Shown: positions 1 to 7,682, counted from the stretch's first letter. The stretch: 8,966 nucleotides of DNA from Pseudomonadota bacterium (GCA_023433855.1 JAEYTV010000030.1:1-8966); one strand, 5' to 3'. Program-made: numbers and translations. The notes: generated by a model not told the origin, from the sequence alone.

Positions 1-140
1 GATGGAGAGTTACGATCCTGGGTGCCTACAAACGTAGGTGGGCGCCATATGTCCAAGCCCACGGGCCTGGTCAGGGACAGCTCCCTTTGGATCGAGTATG
101 GCCCCAGGGATTGTGGTTCCTGTCGAGAGGCGCAGACCGC
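1..140 (-). ncRNA. ssrS: 6S RNA (partial, 3' end outside window)
   Basis: 6S RNA binds the sigma-70 RNA polymerase holoenzyme by imitating an open promoter and lowers transcription in stationary phase. Read on the minus strand, the segment AATCCCTGGGGCCATAC (about 113-97) aligns by eye with the E. coli 6S stretch GTCCCCTGAGCCGATA at the edge of the central bubble. The 3' half around the CCTAC-GTTT-GTAGG hairpin and ACCCAGGATC (about 38-14) matches the E. coli partner strand. Bases 15-22 can pair with 103-111 with one bulge, and 38-43 with 57-62, giving a long interrupted rod. The location directly downstream of zapA is the usual place for ssrS in proteobacteria. The 5' end near 140 is inferred from the promoter. 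The 3' end lies beyond base 1. Strand is supported by the alignment and by zapA orientation, since the fold itself is nearly symmetric. Confidence 0.8.
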
Positions 141-146
141 AACAAC

Positions 147-176
147 AATATAAATAATAAACGGCATTCCTGCCAG
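147..176 (-). promoter_or_regulatory. Putative promoter of the 6S RNA gene
   Basis: Reading the minus strand, CTGGCA (176-171) is followed after 18 bases by TATATT (152-147), in an A+T-rich stretch unlike its surroundings. This resembles a sigma-70 type promoter and would start transcription near base 140, just ahead of the first 6S-like sequence. A short GGCA-GGAA-TGCC inverted repeat (174-163) overlaps the -35 side. It has no proper T-run, so I do not call it a terminator for zapA. Confidence 0.5.
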
Positions 177-205
177 TGGCGCGGATGGTTTTTATCGCCG
201 GGCTC

Positions 206-583
206 TTAGGTTGCCGGCGCCGCGGAGCGGTCGTTGATCTTGGCCGTCAGGCTCTCCAGGCGGGAGGCGAGTTCATCGAGGGCCGAAACAACAACCTCCT
301 CGTTGTTCCGCTGCGTTTCCATGGCGCCGTCACGGTTGGACCGGAGGGCCGCGAGTTCCTCCTGAAGTGCGTTCATCTTGCGGGTGAGCTCAGACAACTC
401 GTCCATGATCATTATGCCGGCCATCACCGTGATGCGCAGGTCTCCGATCTCGCCGAACTGGCTCTTCAGGTGCCCGACATAGCGGTCGAGACGACTGGCA
501 AGCTCGGTCAGGTGATCCTCCTGCCCCTCCTCGCAAGCCATGCGATAAGCCTTGCCATCGATCGTGACTGTCACCTGAGCCAT
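206..583 (-). CDS. zapA: Cell division protein ZapA
   Basis: ZapA is a small cytoplasmic protein that binds FtsZ and promotes bundling of protofilaments at the division ring. The 125-residue product starts with the typical N-terminal domain, MAQVTVTIDGKAYRMAC, and a GQEDHL segment leading into helix 1 with the LASRLDRYV motif (residues 28-36). A hydrophobic helix, ITVMAGIMIMDEL, follows at about 51-63. The rest, from about residue 64, is a charged heptad-like coiled coil. Length is a little above the 109 residues of E. coli ZapA, as is usual in rhizobia. The ATG at 583-581 is preceded by a purine-rich GGGCGAGG site. It lies 30 bases after the DUF4164 gene stop and is probably cotranscribed with it. 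The 6S RNA gene follows downstream. Confidence 0.93.
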   Translation of the reverse strand: MAQVTVTIDGKAYRMACEEGQEDHLTELASRLDRYVGHLKSQFGEIGDLRITVMAGIMIMDELSELTRKMNALQEELAALRSNRDGAMETQRNNEEVVVSALDELASRLESLTAKINDRSAAPAT

Positions 584-613
584 GGCCTCGCCCTTTTTTG
601 TCCTGATGGCTTC

Positions 614-886
614 TCAGCGGTCCAGCACGGCGCGGATCGTCTCCATCGCCGTGACCAGCCTGCGGGAAACCTCCCGGTTGACTTCTTCCAGACGATTGGC
701 ACGGAATTGCGACTGATCGAGTTCCTGCGCGAGGCGGGCGCGGTCGGCGTGTACCCGTCGAACCTCGGTTTCCACGTCCCGGGCTTCCCGTTGACGCTCC
801 AGACGTGCATCGACGGCGCTTTCAAGGCTTCCGATGGCGGCTCTCAACTGTGAGATCGCCATGTCGATCGTTTTTTCCACCGGCAT
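614..886 (-). CDS. DUF4164 family coiled-coil protein
   Basis: The product is a 90-residue protein of unknown function, recognised as DUF4164, a family commonly found just upstream of zapA in Hyphomicrobiales. Nearly the whole sequence is predicted helix. Charged and hydrophobic residues alternate in heptads (for example LDQSQFRANRLEEVNREVSR, about residues 56-75), so a coiled coil is likely. There is no signal peptide or membrane segment, so it should be cytoplasmic. The start at 886-884 is supported by GGAAGG at 896-891, four bases before the ATG. Its pairing with zapA suggests a link to division or to ZapA itself, but this is inference from gene order only. A longer overlapping minus-strand frame (571-825) has poor composition and is not the gene. 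Confidence 0.85.
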   Translation of the reverse strand: MPVEKTIDMAISQLRAAIGSLESAVDARLERQREARDVETEVRRVHADRARLAQELDQSQFRANRLEEVNREVSRRLVTAMETIRAVLDR

Positions 887-951
887 GAAGCCTTCCGTCC
901 ATATACCTGTTACGCCGAATCGATACGAATGACCTGCTCCACGAGCGCCGA

Positions 952-980
952 AGACTAGTCAGGCTCCGGAGGCGGGTCAA
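952..980 (-). promoter_or_regulatory. Putative promoter of the DUF4164-zapA operon
   Basis: On the minus strand TTGACC (980-975) is separated by exactly 17 bases from TAGTCT (957-952). Both hexamers are reasonable sigma-70 elements, and the -35 fits the alphaproteobacterial preference for TTGAC. Transcription would begin near 945 and give a leader of about 60 bases before the ATG at 886. Confidence 0.55.
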
Positions 981-1108
981 TCGACCGGGAACGAGCGAAA
1001 CCGTTCTAACTGTGGATGTTCTCAGATACGCCTCTCGCCCCGGTGCGCAGTTTCCCTTCCGCCTTGCAGAAACTTCCGTCCCGACCTGCGGTTAGATCCG
1101 TGCTTTTG

Positions 1109-1136
1109 TTGACTTGCGCGTTCCACCTGCTAAGGA
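1109..1136 (+). promoter_or_regulatory. Possible tkt-gap promoter
   Basis: TTGACT at 1109-1114 is a good -35 match, preceded by a T-rich stretch. After 16 bases comes TAAGGA (1131-1136), a poor -10. The location about 65-90 bases ahead of the tkt start and the absence of a better candidate are the main support. A different sigma factor or a promoter further upstream is possible. Confidence 0.4.
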
Positions 1137-1140
1137 TCAG

Positions 1141-1167
1141 CCGCTTTCAGGCGGTCCGCGCCGGACC
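1141..1167 (+). repeat. Two abutting inverted repeats in the tkt leader
   Basis: CCGC-TTTCAG-GCGG (1141-1154) is followed, sharing two bases, by GGTCC-GCGCC-GGACC (1153-1167). The second has perfect five-base arms. They lie just downstream of the putative promoter and 33 bases ahead of the tkt start. They could form stem-loops in the mRNA leader, or the second could be a protein-binding site. No T-run follows, so neither is an obvious terminator. Confidence 0.5.
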
Positions 1168-1199
1168 GTGACCGACACCCGTCAAATTGCGGATTAGCC

Positions 1200-3176
1200 A
1201 TGACCTCTCACGACAAACATAACCGGATGGCGAATGCGATCCGATTCCTTGCCATGGATGCTGTGGAAAAGGCCAATTCCGGTCATCCGGGCCTCCCGAT
1301 GGGCGCCGCCGATATCGCGACCGTGCTCTTCACCCGCTATCTCAAGTTCGATCCCAAGAACCCGCTGTGGCCCGACCGCGACCGTTTTGTTCTTTCGGCC
1401 GGTCACGGTTCGATGCTGCTCTACGCTCTCCTCTACCTCACTGGTTATGAGGACATGACGATCGAGGACATAAAGCAGTTCCGCCAGCTCGGCTCCAAGA
1501 CCGCCGGGCATCCTGAATACGGCCACGCCTCCGGCATCGAGACCACCACCGGCCCGCTGGGCCAGGGTATTGCCAATGCAGTCGGCATGGCCATTGCGGA
1601 AAAGAAGCTGGAACTCGAATTCGGCTCGGACCTGCAGAACCACTATACCTATGCGCTTTGCGGCGACGGCTGCCTCATGGAAGGCATCAGCCAGGAAGCG
1701 ATCGCTCTTGCCGGGCACCTCAAGCTCAACAAGCTGGTGCTCTTCTGGGACAATAATTCCATCACCATCGACGGTCCGGTCAGCCTCGCGGACTCAACCG
1801 ACCAGATCATGCGCTTCAAGGCCGCACACTGGAACACGATCGAGATCGACGGCCATGACGTCGACCAGATCTCCGCCGCCATAGAGGCAGCGGAAAAGTC
1901 CGACCGCCCGACCTTCATCGCCGCCAAGACGATCATCGGTTTCGGCGCACCGAACAAGGCCGGCACCCACAAGGTCCACGGCTCGCCGCTGGGCCCTGAT
2001 GAAATCGCCGCAACCCGCAAGGCGCTTAACTGGGAGTCCGAAGCCTTCACCGTTCCGGCGGATGTGCTGGATGCGTGGCGTCTGGCCGGCCTGCGGTCGA
2101 CCAAGATCCGCAAGGAGTGGGAAGACCGTCTGGCAGCCTCGTCCAACAAGGCTGAATTCGTGCGCCGTTTCGCCGGCGACCTGCCGGGCGGCTTTGACAG
2201 CGCGATTGACGCCTTCAAGAAGAGGGTAGCGGAAAACAATCCGACCGTTGCCACCCGCAAGGCATCCGAGGACGTCTTGGAAGTCATCAACGGCATCGTT
2301 CCGGAGACGCTCGGCGGCTCGGCGGACCTGACGCCGTCCAACAACACCAAGACCAGCCAGATGAAATCGATCACTCCGTCCGATTTCTCTGGCCGCTACA
2401 TGCACTGGGGCATCCGCGAACATGCGACCGCCGCTGCCATGAACGGCATTACCTTGCATGGTGGTCTGATCCCCTATTCGGGTGGCTTCCTGATCTTCTC
2501 GGATTATTGCCGTCCATCGGTGCGGCTGGCAGCTCTGATGGGCATTCGCGTGGTTCATGTCTGGACCCATGATTCGATTGGCGTCGGCGAAGATGGCCCA
2601 ACCCATCAGCCGGTGGAACATCTCGCCTCCCTCAGGGCCATTCCGAATCTCCTCCTCTTCCGACCTGCCGACGAAACCGAAACGGCCGAATGCTGGCAGC
2701 TGGCACTCAAGACCAAGAGCCGGCCATCCGGTCTTGCTCTGACCCGCCAGAACCTGGCGCCGGCACGCAAGATCTACGAGGAAAAGAACCTCTGCGCCCA
2801 AGGCGCCTATGAACTCGTTCCAGCCGCCGATGCCAAGGTAACGATCTTTGCGTCGGGGTCGGAAGTCGAACTGGCGCTCAAGGCCCAGGCGACGCTCGAC
2901 GGCAAGGGCATCGCGACTCGGGTTGTATCCGTCCCCTGCGTCGAGCTCTTCCTCGAACAACCGGCCGATTACCAGCAGGCGATTGTCGGCAATTCGCCGG
3001 TGAAGATCGCAGTGGAAGCCGGCGTACGCGAAGGCTGGGATCACTTCATCGGCCCGAACGGCATATTCATCGGCATGAAGTCGTTTGGGGCTTCGGGACC
3101 TGCGAAGGATCTCTTCAAACACTTCGGCATAACTGCGGAAGCTGTCGTCGCCGCCGCCGAAAACGAGCTGGCCTGA
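1200..3176 (+). CDS. tkt: Transketolase
   Basis: Transketolase is a thiamine diphosphate (ThDP) enzyme moving two-carbon ketol units between sugar phosphates in the pentose phosphate (or Calvin) pathway. It links xylulose-5-P, ribose-5-P and erythrose-4-P to fructose-6-P and glyceraldehyde-3-P. The 658-residue length fits the family. The N-terminal ThDP domain has NSGHPG (26-31), SAGHGS (66-71), GHPE (103-106) and the ThDP motif running from GDG (155-157) to DNN (184-186). KVHGSPLG lies at 258-265. The pyrimidine domain has the catalytic glutamate in GIREHA (404-409, E407) and the [14 protein letters not shown] segment (457-470). The C-terminal domain is intact. The ATG at 1200 matches the usual rhizobial N-terminus. 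Its ribosome binding site is weak (GGA at 1191-1193). gap follows after 43 bases, so the two are probably cotranscribed. Alternative identities such as DXP synthase are excluded by the motifs. Confidence 0.97.
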   Translation: MTSHDKHNRMANAIRFLAMDAVEKANSGHPGLPMGAADIATVLFTRYLKFDPKNPLWPDRDRFVLSAGHGSMLLYALLYLTGYEDMTIEDIKQFRQLGSKTAGHPEYGHASGIETTTGPLGQGIANAVGMAIAEKKLELEFGSDLQNHYTYALCGDGCLMEGISQEAIALAGHLKLNKLVLFWDNNSITIDGPVSLADSTDQIMRFKAAHWNTIEIDGHDVDQISAAIEAAEKSDRPTFIAAKTIIGFGAPNKAGTHKVHGSPLGPDEIAATRKALNWESEAFTVPADVLDAWRLAGLRSTKIRKEWEDRLAASSNKAEFVRRFAGDLPGGFDSAIDAFKKRVAENNPTVATRKASEDVLEVINGIVPETLGGSADLTPSNNTKTSQMKSITPSDFSGRYMHWGIREHATAAAMNGITLHGGLIPYSGGFLIFSDYCRPSVRLAALMGIRVVHVWTHDSIGVGEDGPTHQPVEHLASLRAIPNLLLFRPADETETAECWQLALKTKSRPSGLALTRQNLAPARKIYEEKNLCAQGAYELVPAADAKVTIFASGSEVELALKAQATLDGKGIATRVVSVPCVELFLEQPADYQQAIVGNSPVKIAVEAGVREGWDHFIGPNGIFIGMKSFGASGPAKDLFKHFGITAEAVVAAAENELA

Positions 3177-3219
3177 GCCAAAACCGATTATTGAAGACAA
3201 GCAAAGCGGAGTATTTGAA

Positions 3220-4230
3220 ATGACAGTGAAGGTTGCAATCAACGGGTTCGGCCGCATCGGCCGCAACGTGCTGCGCGCCATCGTCGAATCCGGCCGCACC
3301 GACATCGAGGTTGTGGCCATCAACGATCTCGGCCCGGTCGAAACCAATGCCCACCTGCTTCGCTATGACTCGATCCACGGCAAATTCCCGGCCGACGTGA
3401 AGGTCGAGGGGGACACGATCGTCGTCGGTGGCGGCAAGCCGATCAAGGTCACGGCCATCAAGGATCCCGCGACCCTTCCTCACGGCGAGCTTGGCGTCGA
3501 CATCGCCATGGAGTGCACCGGTATCTTTACTTCCCGCGACAAGGCGGCCGCGCACCTGACGGCTGGGGCGAAGCGCGTGATCGTATCCGCTCCGGCGGAC
3601 GGCGCCGACCTGACGGTGGTGTTCGGCGTAAACCATGACCAGCTCACCAAGGAGCATCTGGTCATCTCTAACGCCTCCTGCACCACGAATTGCCTTGTTC
3701 CGGTTGTCCAGGTCCTCGATGACGCCGTCGGTATTGACCACGGTTTCATGACGACGATCCACTCCTACACGGGCGACCAGCCGACGCTCGACACGATGCA
3801 CAAGGATCTGTATCGCGCCCGCGCCGCAGCCTTGTCGATGATCCCGACCTCCACGGGCGCCGCCAAGGCCGTCGGCCTGGTGCTGCCGCACCTCAAGGGA
3901 CGACTGGATGGCACCTCTATCCGCGTTCCGACCCCGAACGTCTCGGTCGTCGACTTCAAGTTCGTCGCCAAGAAGAATACCAGCGCTCAGGAAATCAACG
4001 AAGCCATCAAGGCCGCTTCCAACGGCGCCCTCAAGGGCATCCTGGGCTACACGGAAGAGCCGCTCGTCTCGCGCGACTTCAACCACGACAGTCACTCGTC
4101 GATCTTCGCGATCGACCAGACGAAGGTCCTCGAAGGCAACTTCGTACGCATCCTCTCCTGGTACGACAATGAATGGGGCTTCTCAAACCGGATGGCCGAC
4201 ACGGCTGTGGCGTTCGCGAAGCTGATCTGA
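3220..4230 (+). CDS. gap: Type I glyceraldehyde-3-phosphate dehydrogenase
   Basis: This tetrameric cytoplasmic enzyme converts glyceraldehyde-3-phosphate and phosphate to 1,3-bisphosphoglycerate using NAD(P)+, reversibly. The product is 336 residues. The N-terminal Rossmann fold starts with [10 protein letters not shown] (7-16), and the adenosine-binding aspartate is in IND (34-36). The active-site SNASCTTNC (150-158) contains the catalytic Cys154, with the partner histidine in TIHSYTGDQ (H181). The S-loop covers about 185-205, and the C-terminal SWYDNEWG motif is at 313-320. The start is backed by GGAG at 3208-3211, eight bases before the ATG. It follows tkt closely and ends before a strong terminator. 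Cofactor choice is unclear: the Asp at 36 favours NAD+, but the S-loop has Thr192-Met193 where strictly NAD-dependent enzymes often have Leu-Pro. GapA versus GapB/Calvin-type naming cannot be settled here. Confidence 0.96.
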   Translation: MTVKVAINGFGRIGRNVLRAIVESGRTDIEVVAINDLGPVETNAHLLRYDSIHGKFPADVKVEGDTIVVGGGKPIKVTAIKDPATLPHGELGVDIAMECTGIFTSRDKAAAHLTAGAKRVIVSAPADGADLTVVFGVNHDQLTKEHLVISNASCTTNCLVPVVQVLDDAVGIDHGFMTTIHSYTGDQPTLDTMHKDLYRARAAALSMIPTSTGAAKAVGLVLPHLKGRLDGTSIRVPTPNVSVVDFKFVAKKNTSAQEINEAIKAASNGALKGILGYTEEPLVSRDFNHDSHSSIFAIDQTKVLEGNFVRILSWYDNEWGFSNRMADTAVAFAKLI

Positions 4231-4250
4231 GCCGCACTGACGCAGAAACA

Positions 4251-4283
4251 GCGGACCGGTGATTAGCCGGTCCGCTTTTTTTT
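4251..4283 (+). terminator. Intrinsic terminator after gap
   Basis: GCGGACCGG (4251-4259) and CCGGTCCGC (4267-4275) form a perfect nine-base G+C-rich stem with a seven-base loop, TGATTAG. A run of eight T residues (4276-4283) follows directly. It begins 20 bases after the gap stop codon and should end the tkt-gap transcript. Confidence 0.93.
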
Positions 4284-4376
4284 GCGCACCGCCCTTCTCT
4301 CGCCGGATTTATTCCCGCCTATTCCCCCTGTTCAACCGATTCGCCTGCCTTCGGCGGGTTTGCCCATGATCGCTGA

Positions 4377-4418
4377 GCCGCCCCTGCGGCGTGGTTTGGT
4401 ACCGTTTCCGGGACCACG
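4377..4418 (+). repeat. Inverted repeats in the leader of the antiporter gene
   Basis: GCCGC-CCCT-GCGGC (4377-4390) is followed by CGTGGT (4390-4395) and its complement ACCACG (4413-4418), flanking a 17-base interval that contains the palindrome GGTACC. They lie 44-85 bases before the GTG start of the antiporter gene and could be leader stem-loops or operator sequence. I could not place a convincing promoter in 4284-4461. Confidence 0.4.
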
Positions 4419-4461
4419 GGCGCAGAGCGATTCGCGCACACCATAGGAAGGGGCTTTATAG

Positions 4462-6279
4462 GTGGAGGCATTTTATCTCGTTCTGCTGGTGGGCACGGTG
4501 CTTGTGCTCGTGGCCGCGCTCTCCAGCCTTCTCGCCTTCCGTTTCGGCGCTCCCCTCCTCCTCGTCTTCCTCTCTATCGGACTGCTCGCAGGCGTCGATG
4601 GACTGGGCATCCAGTTCGAGAACTATTCCTTCTCCTTCATGCTGGGGTCGCTCGCGCTTGCGATCGTCCTCTTTGACTCAGGCTTCATGACGCCGGTGCA
4701 TTCCTTCCGCATCGCTGCAGCTCCGGCGCTGACGCTGGCATCGGTCGGCGTCCTCCTCACGGCCGGCGTCTTCGGAATCGCGGCTACCTTTTTCCTGCAG
4801 CTCTCCTGGCTGGAAGGCCTTCTGCTTGGTTCGATCGTCGCCTCGACCGATGCGGCCGCCGTCTTTTTCCTCCTGCGGATCGGGGGGATCAATATCCGCG
4901 ACAAGGTGCGCTCGACGCTCGAGGTCGAATCCGGCACCAACGATCCCATGGCAATCTTTCTGACTGTCGCCCTTTCGGAGCTGGTCGCGACCGGCCAGGG
5001 TTTCTCCGGCCTCAATCTCCCTTTCCTGCTCCATTTCGTTGAGCAGATGGGGCTGGGCGTGGTGTTCGGGCTCCTCGGAGGCATCATGATTGTATGGGTG
5101 CTGAACCGCTTCACGTCCGACCGCGGATTGGCACCGATCTTCGTGCTGACCCTGGCATTGCTCGTCTTTGCCTTCACCGGCGTGATGGGTGGCAGCGGCT
5201 TCCTCGCGGTATATGTGGCCGGCATCTATTCCGGCAATCGCAGGATGTTCGCCAAGCCGCAAATCATTCGCTTCAACGAGGGACTGACCTGGCTCGCGCA
5301 GATCATCATGTTCCTGGTGCTGGGGCTCCTTGCCACCCCGTCGCAGTTTCCGGCGATCCTGCTGCCGGCGGTGGGACTGGCGCTATTCCTCATCTTTGTC
5401 GCACGGCCACTCGCAGTCTGGCTGAGCCTCCTGCCTTACGATTTGACCCAGCAGGAAACCGGTTTCGTCGCATGGGTGGGCTTGCGCGGCGCCGTTTCGA
5501 TCCTGCTTGCCATCGTGCCGGTCCTGAGCGGGGTGGAAAACGGTACGCTCTTCTTCAACGCCACCTTCATCATCGTGCTTGTATCCCTGCTTTTGCAAGG
5601 ATGGACGATCAAACCCGTGGCTCAAAGGCTCGGCCTGATCATACCGCCGCGTCTGGGGGCAATGGACAAGGTGGAACTCGATTTGCCCGGCAAGGCAACC
5701 CATGAACTGATCTCCTATCGCGTCATGCCGGATAGTCCTATCCTTCAAGGTCAGCGTATCCCACGGTGGGCGATGCCGTCGCTGGTCATCCGCGAGGGGC
5801 GCAGCATGCGCTACCAGTACGCGGGCCGCCTGAAGGAAGGCGATCAGATCTATCTGTTCGTGGCGCCGAACTACATCAAGCTGCTGGACCGTATCTTCGC
5901 AAGCCAGGCTCCGGTGCTAGAGGACGATGCGGAGATCTTCGGCGCCTTTGCGATCTCGCCGGCGCGTCCAGCGCGGGAACTCGATGCGGCCTATGGCCCG
6001 GGAATGCTCTCCGCCAACGAGCAGAACATGACTGTTGGGGACCTGATGACGTCCCGACTTGGCGGCAGGGTGGATTATGCCGACCGCATCCGTTTCGGCT
6101 CGGTGATCTTGATCGTCCGGGACCTTGACGAGCAGGGGCATGTCAAAAGCATCGGTATCTCGCTGGAGCCGGTGGAGCCGGCCACCAACCTGCCGATCTT
6201 CATCAACATGCGCGAAATCGCCCACCGGCTTCGCGATCAACTGCGCAGATACCGCGGCAAGCCTGTGCCGCCAGTCTGA
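4462..6279 (+). CDS. cvrA: K+/H+ antiporter, CvrA/NhaP2 type (CPA1 family)
   Basis: The product is a 605-residue inner-membrane cation/proton antiporter, most like CvrA/NhaP2, which export K+ (or Na+) in exchange for protons and help with ion and volume homeostasis. Residues 1 to about 390 form a Na_H_Exchanger domain with about 12-13 hydrophobic segments. Key motifs are [13 protein letters not shown] (127-139), the ion-binding Asn160-Asp161 in [10 protein letters not shown] (156-165), and GLRGAVSI (340-347). A soluble tail follows: a TrkA-C/RCK-C-like domain (about 410-480, ending in [10 protein letters not shown]) and a CorC/HlyC-type domain (about 495-590), the usual CvrA layout. Translation starts at GTG 4462, with a strong AGGAAGGGG site (4445-4453) eight bases upstream; no ATG nearby would keep the first helix. 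It sits between two glycolytic units on the same strand but behind the gap terminator, so it is likely a separate transcript. Ion preference cannot be read from sequence. Confidence 0.92.
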   Translation: MEAFYLVLLVGTVLVLVAALSSLLAFRFGAPLLLVFLSIGLLAGVDGLGIQFENYSFSFMLGSLALAIVLFDSGFMTPVHSFRIAAAPALTLASVGVLLTAGVFGIAATFFLQLSWLEGLLLGSIVASTDAAAVFFLLRIGGINIRDKVRSTLEVESGTNDPMAIFLTVALSELVATGQGFSGLNLPFLLHFVEQMGLGVVFGLLGGIMIVWVLNRFTSDRGLAPIFVLTLALLVFAFTGVMGGSGFLAVYVAGIYSGNRRMFAKPQIIRFNEGLTWLAQIIMFLVLGLLATPSQFPAILLPAVGLALFLIFVARPLAVWLSLLPYDLTQQETGFVAWVGLRGAVSILLAIVPVLSGVENGTLFFNATFIIVLVSLLLQGWTIKPVAQRLGLIIPPRLGAMDKVELDLPGKATHELISYRVMPDSPILQGQRIPRWAMPSLVIREGRSMRYQYAGRLKEGDQIYLFVAPNYIKLLDRIFASQAPVLEDDAEIFGAFAISPARPARELDAAYGPGMLSANEQNMTVGDLMTSRLGGRVDYADRIRFGSVILIVRDLDEQGHVKSIGISLEPVEPATNLPIFINMREIAHRLRDQLRRYRGKPVPPV

Positions 6280-6328
6280 CCAGCTTGCCCGGCACCGGTC
6301 GATCACCGTTGCGGACGGCTCGTCTCGC

Positions 6329-6343
6329 GCCGCCGGAGGCGGC
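6329..6343 (+). repeat. Short perfect inverted repeat between antiporter gene and pgk
   Basis: GCCGCC-GGA-GGCGGC is a perfect six-base stem with a three-base loop, 50 bases after the antiporter stop. No T-run follows, so it is at best a weak or Rho-assisted 3'-end structure for the antiporter transcript. It lies directly upstream of the putative pgk promoter. Confidence 0.4.
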
Positions 6344-6350
6344 AATGAGC

Positions 6351-6378
6351 TTGCGTCGTCGGACAGTCATAGTATGGT
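6351..6378 (+). promoter_or_regulatory. Possible pgk promoter
   Basis: TTGCGT (6351-6356) and TATGGT (6373-6378) are separated by 16 bases. Transcription would start near 6385, about 30 bases before the pgk ATG at 6416. The hexamers are moderate matches. An independent promoter is plausible because the upstream gene is functionally unrelated. Confidence 0.42.
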
Positions 6379-6415
6379 CCGCACCACCTTTCCAAAAATC
6401 AAGTGGATCAGCATC

Positions 6416-7612
6416 ATGCCGGCCTTCAAGACCCTGGACGACCTTAAAGACATCGCGGGCAAGCGCGTACTCGTGCGCGTCGATCTGAACGTGCCCGTCG
6501 CGGACGGCGCCGTCACGGATACGACCCGGATCGAGCGCGTGGCGCCAACCATTCTGGAACTCTCGCGCAAGGGCGCAAAGGTCATCCTGCTTGCCCATTT
6601 CGGGCGGCCGAAGGGCGAGCCGGTCGAGGACATGTCGCTGGCGATTGTCCGCCCGGCGCTGCAGGAAATCCTCGGCAAGCCGGTGCTCTTTGCTGCCGAC
6701 TGCATCGGCGATCCGGCCGAGGAGACCATCGCCAAGATGGTGGACGGCGACATCCTGCTGCTGGAAAACACCCGCTTCTACAGAGGAGAGGAAAAGAACG
6801 ATCCTGCCTTCACCGAAGCGCTGGCAAAAAACGGCGACATCTTCGTCAACGACGCCTTTTCGGCCGCGCACCGGGCGCATGCCTCGACGGAAGGTCTCGC
6901 GCACCATTTGCCCGCCTATGCCGGCCGCACCATGCAGGAAGAACTGGAGGCGCTGGAGAAGGGTCTTGGAAATCCGGCGCGTCCTGTCGTCGCCATCGTC
7001 GGCGGCGCAAAGGTCTCGACCAAGATCGACCTCCTGCAGAACCTGGTGAAGAAGGTCGAGGCCCTGGTGATCGGCGGCGGAATGGCCAACACCTTCCTCG
7101 CAGCGAAAGGCATTGACGTCGGTAAGTCGCTTTGCGAACACGACCTTGCTGATACCGCCAAGGCGATCATAGAGGAGGCGGAAGCCTCGGGTTGCGAGAT
7201 CGTGCTGCCGGTCGACGGTGTGGTGGCTCGCGAGTTCAAGGCAGGAGCGGCCAACGAAGTGGTCGACATCGCATCGATCCCTGCGGACGCCATGGTGCTC
7301 GACGTCGGGCCGAAGTCGGTCGCCGTTATAAACGAATGGATCTCCAAAGCCTCGACGCTCGTTTGGAACGGACCACTCGGGGCATTCGAAATCCAGCCAT
7401 TCGACGCGGCAACCGTCGCGGCTGCGAAACACGCCGCCGAGCAGACGAAGGCCGGAAAGCTCACATCGGTGGCAGGCGGCGGAGATACGGTGGCTGCGCT
7501 CAACCACGCCGGGGTTGCCGAGGACTTCTCGTATGTTTCAACGGCAGGCGGCGCTTTCCTTGAATGGATGGAAGGCAAGGAACTGCCGGGCGTGGCTGCG
7601 CTGCAGCGTTGA
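6416..7612 (+). CDS. pgk: Phosphoglycerate kinase
   Basis: Pgk transfers phosphate reversibly between 1,3-bisphosphoglycerate and ADP, the step next to Gap in glycolysis and gluconeogenesis; it is monomeric and cytoplasmic. The product is 398 residues, the normal bacterial length. The N-terminal domain carries the signature [11 protein letters not shown] (21-31), the substrate-binding HFGRPKG (61-67) and ENTRF (117-121). The nucleotide domain has GGAKVSTKI (196-204), WNGPLGAFE (317-325), GGGDTVAAL (354-362) and [10 protein letters not shown] (375-384). The frame is open upstream to 6125, but that part overlaps the antiporter gene and looks nothing like Pgk. The ATG at 6416 gives the expected [10 protein letters not shown] start. 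The ribosome site is weak (GGA at 6405-6407). The gene is 136 bases after the antiporter gene and 231 bases before fda. Confidence 0.97.
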   Translation: MPAFKTLDDLKDIAGKRVLVRVDLNVPVADGAVTDTTRIERVAPTILELSRKGAKVILLAHFGRPKGEPVEDMSLAIVRPALQEILGKPVLFAADCIGDPAEETIAKMVDGDILLLENTRFYRGEEKNDPAFTEALAKNGDIFVNDAFSAAHRAHASTEGLAHHLPAYAGRTMQEELEALEKGLGNPARPVVAIVGGAKVSTKIDLLQNLVKKVEALVIGGGMANTFLAAKGIDVGKSLCEHDLADTAKAIIEEAEASGCEIVLPVDGVVAREFKAGAANEVVDIASIPADAMVLDVGPKSVAVINEWISKASTLVWNGPLGAFEIQPFDAATVAAAKHAAEQTKAGKLTSVAGGGDTVAALNHAGVAEDFSYVSTAGGAFLEWMEGKELPGVAALQR

Positions 7613-7627
7613 ACACGCCATCCGAAA

Positions 7628-7650
7628 GCGGGGGAGATAGGGCTCCCCGC
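7628..7650 (+). terminator. Weak hairpin after pgk (possible transcript end)
   Basis: GCGGGG-G-AG (7628-7636, with one bulged G) can pair with CTCCCCGC (7643-7650) around the loop ATAGGG, 15 bases after the pgk stop. No T-run follows, so this is not a canonical intrinsic terminator. It may stabilise the 3' end or act with Rho. Read-through into fda is possible. Confidence 0.3.
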
Positions 7651-7666
7651 GCCGTGGTCAACGACT

Positions 7667-7681
7667 CTTAAAATATTTAAG
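7667..7681. repeat. A+T-rich short palindrome upstream of the fda operator-like element
   Basis: CTTAAA-ATA-TTTAAG has perfect six-base arms around three bases and ends one base before the large palindrome at 7683. It is made almost only of A and T inside a G+C-rich chromosome, which suggests a regulator site or promoter region rather than chance. Confidence 0.5.
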
Positions 7682-7682
7682 C

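Larger units (their letters stand above)
887..1199. other. Divergent intergenic region between DUF4164 gene and tkt
   Basis: This 313-base non-coding region lies between two divergent transcription units. It contains the minus-strand promoter candidate at 952-980 and a weaker plus-strand candidate at 1109-1136. Two small inverted repeats next to tkt sit at 1141-1154 and 1153-1167. I see no convincing ORF, tRNA or transposon remnant in it. The middle (about 981-1080) shows nothing I can name. Confidence 0.6.

Noticed and set aside
1..140. SRP (4.5S) RNA as alternative identity for the structured RNA
   Set aside because: The conserved GGAA-loop domain with its asymmetric internal loop is absent, while the 6S-like bubble segments and the zapA neighbour are present.
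176..853. Plus-strand open frame (225 codons) across zapA and the DUF4164 gene
   Set aside because: It is antisense to two recognised genes, and its sequence looks like a shadow translation with no domain or good ribosome site.
995..1008. GCGAAACCGTTCTA as a possible LacI-type site in the tkt upstream region
   Set aside because: Only GAA/TTC is symmetric, and the spacing around CG does not fit the AAnCGnTT pattern.
1794..3347. Long minus-strand open frame (517 codons) opposite tkt and the start of gap
   Set aside because: It lies fully antisense to well-supported tkt and gap sequence, has no family-like motifs, and is the kind of shadow frame expected from high-G+C codon use.
3115..4095. 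Minus-strand open frame (326 codons) opposite gap
   Set aside because: It is antisense to an intact GAPDH gene and its translation is rich in Arg, Gly, Val and Asp without recognisable domains.
4397..4408. A CG-centred GGTACCGTTTCC as a possible LacI-type site ahead of the antiporter gene
   Set aside because: Two of the six mirrored positions do not match, so the symmetry is much weaker than in the pgk-fda element and chance is likely.
6125..6415. Possible N-terminal extension of Pgk from an upstream ATG
   Set aside because: It would overlap the antiporter gene in another frame, is low-complexity Arg/Ser-rich, and Pgk proteins start at the equivalent of the ATG at 6416.
6203..7507. Minus-strand open frame (434 codons) opposite pgk
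   Set aside because: The opposite strand encodes a complete Pgk with all motifs; this frame has no recognisable features.
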